Below are positions 56,492 through 64,000 of a stretch of DNA of 64,000 nucleotides, in pieces. The first letter of the stretch is position 1, and every line of letters begins with the position of its first letter. The notes beneath the pieces are model-generated. The model was not told where the DNA came from, searched no databases, and worked only from the letters and a program-made list of their open reading frames with translations. Made by a program: the position numbers and the translations under genes. This stretch comes from Pseudomonas sp. GD03858 (GTDB lineage Bacteria; Pseudomonadota; Gammaproteobacteria; Pseudomonadales; Pseudomonadaceae): assembly GCF_029840925.1 (NCBI RefSeq), contig NZ_JAOCDM010000002.1, forward strand, positions 62,001 through 126,000, in the 5' to 3' direction.

Positions 56492-57349
56492 TCAGAGAAC
56501 GACAGTGCGATTGGCGTTAAGAAACACCCGCCGCTCGATGTGATAACCGACAGCCCGCGCCAGGGTCAGGCATTCGATATCGCGCCCCTTGGCGATCAGG
56601 TCCTCGGGATAGTGGGCATGGTCAACCACCTCGACGCCCTGGGCGATGATCGGGCCTTCGTCCAGGTCGTTGTTGATGTAGTGCGCGGTGGCGCCAACCA
56701 TCTTCACGCCCTTGTTGTAGGCCTGGTGATACGGCTTGGCGCCCTTGAACCCGGGCAGCAGCGAGTGATGGATGTTGATCGCCCAGCCATCGAGCCTGCG
56801 GCACAGCTCCGGCGACAGCACCTGCATGTAGCGGGCGAGGATCACCAGCTCCGCGCCGGTCTGCTCGATCACCTGCACTACCTTGCGCTCCTGCGCCGGC
56901 TTGTCGTTGGGGTCGAGAGCGAAGTGGTAGTAGGGAATCTTGTGCCAGTGCGCCAACGGTTCGAGGTCGGGGTGGTTGGACACCACCGCGACCACGTCCA
57001 TGGCCAGTTGGCCGATGCGCTGGCGATACAAAAGGTCATTCAGGCAATGATCGGCCTTGGACACCATGATCACCACCTTGGGGCGGTGATTCGGCGCGAC
57101 CAGCTCGAAGGCCATGCCGAAGGCCTCGCTGCGCTCGGCCAGCCCTGCGCGGAAGGCATCTTCGTCGAAGCCATCCGGCACGCGGAACTCCACGCGAATG
57201 AAGAACCGCCCCGACAGCCGGTCATCGAAGGAGTGGTGCTCGGTGACGTAGCAGCGCTGCTCGTAGAGATGACGCGTCACCACATCGACCGTGCCGAGCA
57301 TGCTCGGGCAGTCGGCAGTGAGAATCCAGGTGTCCGGTGCCCGACTCAT
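56492..57349 (-). CDS. purU: Formyltetrahydrofolate deformylase
   Basis: A 285-aa enzyme hydrolysing 10-formyl-THF to formate and THF. ATG 57349 is chosen: AAGGAG precedes it and the protein starts MSRAPDTWILTADCPSMLG. An N-terminal ACT domain (about 7-85) senses methionine/glycine in homologues. The formyltransferase domain has the catalytic set in INIHHSLLPGFKGAKP and HYINNDLDEGPII. It follows soxG by 11 nt, so it is part of the sarcosine operon, recycling the folate-bound C1 units. Confidence 0.94.
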   Translation of the reverse strand: MSRAPDTWILTADCPSMLGTVDVVTRHLYEQRCYVTEHHSFDDRLSGRFFIRVEFRVPDGFDEDAFRAGLAERSEAFGMAFELVAPNHRPKVVIMVSKADHCLNDLLYRQRIGQLAMDVVAVVSNHPDLEPLAHWHKIPYYHFALDPNDKPAQERKVVQVIEQTGAELVILARYMQVLSPELCRRLDGWAINIHHSLLPGFKGAKPYHQAYNKGVKMVGATAHYINNDLDEGPIIAQGVEVVDHAHYPEDLIAKGRDIECLTLARAVGYHIERRVFLNANRTVVL

Positions 57350-57360
57350 GTTGTTGCTCC

Positions 57361-57993
57361 TTATGCTTCGATGGCCAGACCGTATTCGGCCGACGCGTCC
57401 TGCAGCCACAACCACCAGTAATCGGAGAAGCTGCGGCGGATCACCAGTTCCCAGGTGTCCTCGGCGGTGCGGCGGATCACCAGTTGCGACTTGGCGAACA
57501 CCGTGCCGACGGCCTTGCCGACCGGAAAGTTGTTCGGATGCACATCATAGCTGGTGGACTTCATCAGCACGTCGCGCACGTTGGGGCCGCTCAATTCGAG
57601 CAGGGTCTGCCCACCGCTGACGTTGACCACCTGGATATGCTGGCCGTCGAGGGCATCGCGCAGTTTCTGCTCGACGGCGAATTCCTGGCCGCCGGGCACG
57701 ATCAGCAGCCACTCGTCCGGGCCCATCCACTGCAGCGACATCTCGTTGTTGGCGACCACGGTCAGGGCCACCGGCAGCTCCAGGCCCAGGGCCTTGTGCA
57801 CGCCGCCGGCGAAGGCCTGGTCGTGGCCGTTGCCACGAATGGTCAGGTGGCCGAGGAATTTCTTCTCGCGCAGGGTCACGCCTGCATTCTTGCGGCCCTT
57901 GCCGACCAGGCTGGCCAGGTCGGCGTGGTGCAGCGGCGACTGGGCCTTGGCGTCAGAGCCTGGGTTTTGCTGGAAGACGTTGATAGCGCTCAT
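57361..57993 (-). CDS. soxG: Sarcosine oxidase gamma subunit
   Basis: A 210-aa subunit of heterotetrameric sarcosine oxidase. Family segments seen are GPDEWLLIVP, NVSGGQTLLELSGPNVRDVL and RRSFSDYWWLWLQDA. It has a GcvT-like fold and no catalytic role of its own. It follows soxA after 135 nt that hold a REP doublet, the only large gap in this operon. Confidence 0.94.
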   Translation of the reverse strand: MSAINVFQQNPGSDAKAQSPLHHADLASLVGKGRKNAGVTLREKKFLGHLTIRGNGHDQAFAGGVHKALGLELPVALTVVANNEMSLQWMGPDEWLLIVPGGQEFAVEQKLRDALDGQHIQVVNVSGGQTLLELSGPNVRDVLMKSTSYDVHPNNFPVGKAVGTVFAKSQLVIRRTAEDTWELVIRRSFSDYWWLWLQDASAEYGLAIEA

Positions 57994-58036
57994 TTCTTAC
58001 CTGCCTTGAATTCTTGTGCGAGGAACCACTGACCTC

Positions 58037-58107
58037 GTGGGAGCGGGCTTGCCCCGCGATAGCGGCATCAAGGCCACCATCGCATCGCGGGGCCAGCCCG
58101 CTCCCAC
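58037..58107. repeat. REP doublet between soxA and soxG
   Basis: GTGGGAGCGGGCTTGCCCCG (58037-58056) faces CGGGGCCAGCCCGCTCCCAC (58088-58107), with about a 23-nt loop. It lies inside the sox operon. A hairpin here could lower expression of soxG, purU and fdhA relative to soxA or protect the upstream mRNA from 3' decay. Confidence 0.85.
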
Positions 58108-58128
58108 AAAGATCGCGTCTTCCTGAAA

Positions 58129-61100
58129 TCAAACGTTCTGCCGCTCGCCCTTCGGATCGAAGAACACCGAAGACACGATCTCGGCCTCGATCACGCTGCC
58201 GTCGGCCTGCGGCGAATACACCCGCTCGCCCATGCGCTTGAGGCCACCCTTGACCACGCCCATGGCGAACGAATAGCCCAGGGAGTTGGCCGCGTAGCTG
58301 GAGGTGACGTGACCGACCATGTCCATCGGGATCGGCTGCTTGGGATCGAACACCAGCTGGGCGCCCTCGGGCAGCCACACGTTCGGGTCCACAGGCTTGA
58401 GGCCCACCAGTTGCTTGCGGTTCTCGCGCACGGTGTCCTCGCGGTTCATGCCACGCAGGCCAATCCACGAGAATGGCTTGTTGCGACCCACGCACCAGCT
58501 CATGTTGAGGTCGTCCGGGGTCATCGAGCCGTCGGTGTCCTGGCCGACGATGATGAAGCCCTTCTCGGCGCGCAGCACGTGCATGGTCTCGGTGCCATAC
58601 GGGGTCAGGTTGTATTTCTTGCCCGCCTCGACGATCTGCTCCAGCACACCCATGGCGTAGTTGGCCTGCACGTTGATCTCGTACGACAGCTCGCCGGTGA
58701 ACGAGATGCGGAACACCCGCGCCGGCACGCCGCCGACCAGGCCTTCCTTCCAGCTCATGAACGGGAAGCCTTCCTTGTCCAGGTCGATGTCGCTGACGTC
58801 GGCCAGCAGCTTGCGGCTGTTGGGGCCGGACAGGGTCATGGTCGCCCAGTGGTCGGTGACCGAGGTGAAGTACACCTTCATCTCCGGCCATTCGGTCTGG
58901 TGGTACAGCTCCAGCCATTGCAGCACGCGGGCGGCGCCGCCGGTGGTGGTGGTCATGATGAAGTGGTTGTCGCCGACGCAGGCGGTGACGCCGTCGTCGA
59001 AGACCATGCCGTCTTCCTTGCACATCAACCCGTAGCGGGCCTTGCCCACGTCGAGCTTGGTCCAGGCGTTGGTGTAGATGCGGTTGAGGAACTCGCGGGC
59101 GTCCGGGCCCTGGATGTCGATCTTGCCCAGGGTCGAGGCGTCCAGCAGGCCGACGCTGTCACGCACGGCCTTGCATTCGCGGGCCACGGCGGCATGGATG
59201 TCTTCGCCGGGCTTGGGGAAGTACCACGGGCGCTTCCACTGGCCAACGTCCTCGAACTCGGCGCCGTTCTTGAGGTGCCAGGCATGCAGGGCGGTGAAGC
59301 GCACCGGCTCGAACAGGTGGCCGCAGTGCCGGCCCGCCACCGCGCCGAAGGTCACCGGCGTGTAGTTGGGGCGGAACATGGTGGTGCCCATTTCCGGAAT
59401 GCCGATCCCGAGCGAACGGGCGGCGATGGCCAGGCCGTTGATGTTGCCCAGCTTGCCCTGGTCGGTGCCGAAGCCCAGCGCGGTATAGCGCTTGACGTGC
59501 TCGACCGACTCGAAGCCCTCGCGGGTGGCCAGTTCGATGGCAGCCGCAGTGACGTCGTTCTGCTGGTCGACGAACTGCTTGGGCGCACGGGCGGTGCCCT
59601 TGTCGTGCGGCACCTGGAACAGCGCCACGGTGGCCTCTTCCTTGCGCGCCAGGGTCTTCGGCAGGGTGCCGACGCTGGCCTTGAAGCCGGCCTCGGTGGC
59701 CGCGCGCACACCGCCTTCGAAGCCATCGGCGATCACATCGCCCAGGGCGTAGACGCCGTTCACGCCACCGACACAGACACGTTTCTGTGGTGCATCGCCC
59801 GGCACGAAGCCGAGGATGTCTTCACGCCATACCGGGCGACCGCCCAGGTGCGAGGCCAAATGAACCACCGGGCTGTAGCCACCGGAAGTCGCGATCAGGT
59901 CGCACTCGAGGGTTTCGCCAGGGCTGGTGACCTTGTGCGCCTGCACATCGATGGCGGCCACGCGGGCGCCGGTGACGTGCTTGCTGCCCTTGGCCTCGAT
60001 CACCGCGCTGGAGGTGAGAATACGGATGCCTTTTGCGCGGGCCTCTTCGACCAGCGAACCACGCGGATTGTGGCGGGCGTCGGCGATGGCGACCACCTGC
60101 AAACCGGCATCGTGCCAGTCCAGCGCGGCACGGTAGGCGTGGTCGTTGTTGGTCGACAGCACCAGCTTGCGGCCCGGGGCCACGCCATAGCGGCGCACGT
60201 AGGTCGATACGGCGCCAGCCAGCATGTTGCCCGGCAGGTCGTTGTTGCCGTACACCAGAGGACGCTCATGGGCGCCGGCAGCCAGCACCACACGGTTGGC
60301 ACGGACGCGATGCACACGCTGGCGCACCTGGCCAATCGGCGCACGGTCGCCTAGGTGGTCGGTGAGACGCTCATGGATGGTGAGGAAGTTATGGTCGTGG
60401 TAGCCGTTGACCGTGCTGCGTGGCAGCAGAGTGACCTCCGGCAGGCTTTCCAGCTCGGCCACCGCAGCGCTGACCCATTCGGCGGCCGGTTTGCCGTCGA
60501 GGGTCTCGCGGGTGTCCAGCAGGCTGCCGCCGAACTCCTCCTGCTCGTCGGCGAGGATCACCCGGGCACCGCTGCGGGCGGCGGCCAACGCGGCAGCCAG
60601 GCCAGCAGGGCCGGCGCCGACGATCAGCACGTCGCAGTGCTGGTTCATGTAGTCGTAGCTGTCCGGATCGTTCTGCAGCGGCGCACGGCCGAGGCCCGCC
60701 GCCTTGCGGATGTACTTCTCGTAGGTCATCCAGAACGACTTGGGATACATGAAGGTCTTGTAGTAGAACCCGGGCGGCATCATGTTGCCGCCGACCTTGC
60801 CGATGATGCCCATCATGTCGTTGTTGACGTTCGGCCAGCCGTTGGTGCTGTTGGCCACCAGGCCTGCATACAGGGCCTGCTGGGTGGCGCGCACGTTGGG
60901 AATCTGGGTGGCTTCGCTGGAGCCGATCTGCAGGATGGCATTCGGCTCTTCGGTGCCGGCGGCGATGATCCCGCGCGGACGCGAGTACTTGAAGCTGCGC
61001 CCGACGATGTCGACGCCGTTGGCCAGCAGCGCGGCGGCCAGGGTGTCGCCGGCATAGCCCTGGTAGGTCTTGCCGTTGAAGCTGAAGTTCAGCACCTTGC

Positions 61101-61146
61101 TGCGGTCGATACGGCCGCCGCTGGCGAGGCGATAGGTCTGGCTCAT
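58129..61146 (-). CDS. soxA: Sarcosine oxidase alpha subunit
   Basis: A 1005-aa subunit; ATG 61146 follows AAGGGGAAAAAG. The N-terminal domain (about 15-110) has FSFNGKTYQGYAGDTLAAAL. A NAD+-binding domain begins at DVLIVGAGPAGLAAALAAAR (about 172-191). The C-terminal GcvT-like domain (about 600-1005) binds tetrahydrofolate and takes up the methyl-derived C1 unit, giving 5,10-methylene-THF. Segments such as LSGPNSRKLLADVSDIDL are typical. It overlaps soxD by 4 nt. Length is normal. Confidence 0.97.
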   Translation of the reverse strand: MSQTYRLASGGRIDRSKVLNFSFNGKTYQGYAGDTLAAALLANGVDIVGRSFKYSRPRGIIAAGTEEPNAILQIGSSEATQIPNVRATQQALYAGLVANSTNGWPNVNNDMMGIIGKVGGNMMPPGFYYKTFMYPKSFWMTYEKYIRKAAGLGRAPLQNDPDSYDYMNQHCDVLIVGAGPAGLAAALAAARSGARVILADEQEEFGGSLLDTRETLDGKPAAEWVSAAVAELESLPEVTLLPRSTVNGYHDHNFLTIHERLTDHLGDRAPIGQVRQRVHRVRANRVVLAAGAHERPLVYGNNDLPGNMLAGAVSTYVRRYGVAPGRKLVLSTNNDHAYRAALDWHDAGLQVVAIADARHNPRGSLVEEARAKGIRILTSSAVIEAKGSKHVTGARVAAIDVQAHKVTSPGETLECDLIATSGGYSPVVHLASHLGGRPVWREDILGFVPGDAPQKRVCVGGVNGVYALGDVIADGFEGGVRAATEAGFKASVGTLPKTLARKEEATVALFQVPHDKGTARAPKQFVDQQNDVTAAAIELATREGFESVEHVKRYTALGFGTDQGKLGNINGLAIAARSLGIGIPEMGTTMFRPNYTPVTFGAVAGRHCGHLFEPVRFTALHAWHLKNGAEFEDVGQWKRPWYFPKPGEDIHAAVARECKAVRDSVGLLDASTLGKIDIQGPDAREFLNRIYTNAWTKLDVGKARYGLMCKEDGMVFDDGVTACVGDNHFIMTTTTGGAARVLQWLELYHQTEWPEMKVYFTSVTDHWATMTLSGPNSRKLLADVSDIDLDKEGFPFMSWKEGLVGGVPARVFRISFTGELSYEINVQANYAMGVLEQIVEAGKKYNLTPYGTETMHVLRAEKGFIIVGQDTDGSMTPDDLNMSWCVGRNKPFSWIGLRGMNREDTVRENRKQLVGLKPVDPNVWLPEGAQLVFDPKQPIPMDMVGHVTSSYAANSLGYSFAMGVVKGGLKRMGERVYSPQADGSVIEAEIVSSVFFDPKGERQNV

Positions 61147-61478
61147 ACTTTTTCCCCTTGGCCCTTGGCGGTCGCTGGCGCGGTGCTCTGTTTCGAGGCG
61201 GCGGTGACCTGCGGCTTCTCGCCGATCTTGTAGGTTTCCAGGATCTCGTAGGTCACGGTGTCGCGGGTGACGTTGAAGTACTGGCGGCAACCGGCGACGT
61301 GATCCCACAGCTCGTGGTGGATGCCGCGCGGGTTGTCGCGGAAGAACATGTAGGTGCCCCACTCCTCGTCCGAGCAGGCATTCGGGTCCAGCGGGCGGGC
61401 GATGTGCGCCTGGCCCGATGCGTGGAACTCTTCCTCGGAGCGCAGCTCGCCGCAGTGGGGACAGAAGATTTGCAACAT
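61143..61478 (-). CDS. soxD: Sarcosine oxidase delta subunit
   Basis: A 111-aa zinc-binding subunit. The zinc ligands are read as C6, C9 (CPHC), H60 and C64 (HVAGC). WGTYMFFRDNPRG is the family core. The C-terminal 20 residues are an Ala/Thr/Lys tail. It overlaps soxA by 4 nt and lies 16 nt after soxB. Confidence 0.95.
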   Translation of the reverse strand: MLQIFCPHCGELRSEEEFHASGQAHIARPLDPNACSDEEWGTYMFFRDNPRGIHHELWDHVAGCRQYFNVTRDTVTYEILETYKIGEKPQVTAASKQSTAPATAKGQGEKV

Positions 61479-61494
61479 GACGGTTGTCTCCGGG

Positions 61495-62745
61495 TCAGTG
61501 GGCGACGGCAGCGGCGCCGTGTTCGTCGATCAGCGCACCGTTGTAGAAACGGTCGATGGAGAAAGGCGCGGCCAATGGGTGCATCTCGCCCTTGGCCAGG
61601 CTCGCGGCGAACACGTTGCCCGAGCCGGGAGTGGCCTTGAAGCCGCCAGTGCCCCAGCCGCAATTGAAGAACATGTTCTTCACCGGGGTCTTGGAGATGA
61701 TCGGGCAGGCGTCGGGGGTGGTGTCGACGATGCCGCCCCACTGGCGGTTCATGCGCACGCGGGAGAGGATCGGGAACATCTCGACGATCGCCTGCAGGGT
61801 GTGCTCGATGATCGGGTAGGAGCCGCGCTGGCCGTAGCCGACCCAGCCGTCGATACCGGCGCCGATCACCAGGTCGCCCTTGTCGGACTGGCTGATGTAG
61901 CCGTGCACGGCGTTGGACATGATCACGCTGTCGATGATCGGCTTGATCGGTTCCGATACCAGCGCCTGCAGCGGGTGCGACTCCAGCGGCAGGCGGAAAC
62001 CGGCCAGCTTGGCCATGTGCCCGGAGTTGCCGGCGGTGACCACGCCGACGCGCTTGGCGCCGATGAAGCCCTTGTTGGTCTCGACACCGATCACGGCGCC
62101 GTTCTCTTTACGAAAGCCAATCACCTCGGTCTGCTGGATCAGGTCCACGCCCAGGGCGTCGGCGGCACGGGCGAAGCCCCAGGCCACGGCGTCGTGACGG
62201 GCCACGCCGCCACGCCGCTGCACGGTGGCGCCGAGGATCGGGTAGCGGGTGTTCTTCGAGCAGTCCAGGTACGGGATCTCGGCCGCGACCTGCTCGGTGC
62301 GGATCAGCTCGCCATCGACGCCGTTGAGGCGGTTGGCGTTGACCCGGCGCTCGGAGTCGCGAATGTCCTGCAGGGTGTGGCACAGGTTGTAGACGCCGCG
62401 CTGGGAGAACATCACGTTGTAGTTGATGTCCTGGGACAGCCCTTCCCAAAGTTTCATGGCGTGCTCGTACAGGTGCGCCGACTCGTCCCACAGGTAGTTG
62501 GAGCGCACAATGGTGGTGTTGCGGGCGGTGTTGCCGCCGCCCAGGTAGCCCTTTTCGACCACCGCCACATTGGTGATGCCATGTTCCTTGGCCAAGTAGT
62601 AGGCCGTGGCCAGGCCATGCCCGCCACCGCCGACGATGACCACGTCGTAGACCTTCTTAGGGGTCGGCGTGCGCCACATGCGCTGCCAGTTCTCGTGGTG
62701 GCTGAGGGAGTGCTTGAAGAGGCCGAAGCCCGAATAACGTTGCAT
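61495..62745 (-). CDS. soxB: Sarcosine oxidase beta subunit
   Basis: A 416-aa catalytic subunit that demethylates sarcosine to glycine, formaldehyde/C1 unit and H2O2. ATG 62745 is preferred to a GTG 15 nt upstream because that GTG overlaps the GGAG ribosome site. FAD site: [19 protein letters not shown]. Covalent FMN is expected on the histidine of [11 protein letters not shown] (H184 here). [14 protein letters not shown] is the C-terminal FAD segment. It lies 15 nt after glyA. Confidence 0.96.
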   Translation of the reverse strand: MQRYSGFGLFKHSLSHHENWQRMWRTPTPKKVYDVVIVGGGGHGLATAYYLAKEHGITNVAVVEKGYLGGGNTARNTTIVRSNYLWDESAHLYEHAMKLWEGLSQDINYNVMFSQRGVYNLCHTLQDIRDSERRVNANRLNGVDGELIRTEQVAAEIPYLDCSKNTRYPILGATVQRRGGVARHDAVAWGFARAADALGVDLIQQTEVIGFRKENGAVIGVETNKGFIGAKRVGVVTAGNSGHMAKLAGFRLPLESHPLQALVSEPIKPIIDSVIMSNAVHGYISQSDKGDLVIGAGIDGWVGYGQRGSYPIIEHTLQAIVEMFPILSRVRMNRQWGGIVDTTPDACPIISKTPVKNMFFNCGWGTGGFKATPGSGNVFAASLAKGEMHPLAAPFSIDRFYNGALIDEHGAAAVAH

Positions 62746-62760
62746 GGTGTTCTGCTCCAC

Positions 62761-63999
<1,239 letters not shown>

Positions 64000-64000
64000 T

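Noticed and set aside
58309..60354. A 681-codon plus-strand frame over soxA
   Set aside because: Shadow of the well-supported soxA coding frame; no ribosome site or recognisable domain.

Overview
The window looks like a Pseudomonas chromosome of the P. putida / P. fluorescens type. GC content is high, genes are tightly packed, and many intergenic gaps hold inverted pairs of REP elements. Gene sets typical of the genus are present: gpmI-envC-ctpA, betT/betIBA and glyA-soxBDAG-purU-fdhA. No rRNA, tRNA, IS element, prophage or CRISPR array was recognised.

Layout. 1-4294 (+): end of gpmI, an EnvC-like amidase activator, the periplasmic protease CtpA and a YibQ-type divergent polysaccharide deacetylase. 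4341-13965 (-): two giant paralogous genes (1509 and 1614 aa) of the Pseudomonas 'dermonecrotic toxin-like' type, set between the deacetylase and the bet locus. Their upstream regions are related too. 14107-20596: choline uptake and oxidation, with betT divergent from betIBA and a perfect 20-bp BetI-type palindrome between them. 20858-28058 (+): K+/H+ antiporter, large MscK-type mechanosensitive channel, SelO AMPylase and thioredoxin 2. 28059-28403: a gap with an 80-bp inverted repeat. 28404-29177 (-): orphan ParA ATPase.

29503-47994 (+) is a compact aryl-polyene (APE) pigment cluster of 21 co-directional genes, most overlapping by a few bases. It holds a chain-length factor, two ACPs, two ketosynthases, a ketoreductase, two hotdog dehydratase domains (one fused to the AMP ligase), an ammonia-lyase, a thioesterase, a glycosyltransferase, two acyltransferases, a LolA-like carrier, an MMPL exporter, a methyltransferase and a halogenase-like flavoenzyme. 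It also has an unexpected CPA2-like membrane protein and lipoproteins. A near-consensus sigma-70 promoter with a palindrome in its spacer lies about 100 nt upstream. The inferred flow is: ammonia-lyase makes an aryl acrylate, the ligase loads it on an ACP, KS/CLF, KR and DH extend it to a polyene, and the product is tailored, attached to a lipid and moved to the outer membrane.

48149-54879: a LysR/MFS divergent pair, creBC without an adjacent creD, a retropepsin-like 'ATP-dependent zinc protease', a PlsC-type acyltransferase and a DUF2780-like secreted protein whose ribosome site lies in a hairpin. 55001-64000 (-): glyA, soxB, soxD, soxA, soxG, purU and fdhA, which convert sarcosine to glycine and dispose of the C1 units. 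The window therefore carries both the first and last steps of choline/glycine-betaine catabolism.

Non-coding structure is rich. There are seven REP doublets, one of them inside the coding start of the LolA-like gene, and three copies of a heptanucleotide-array inverted element with a shared end sequence.
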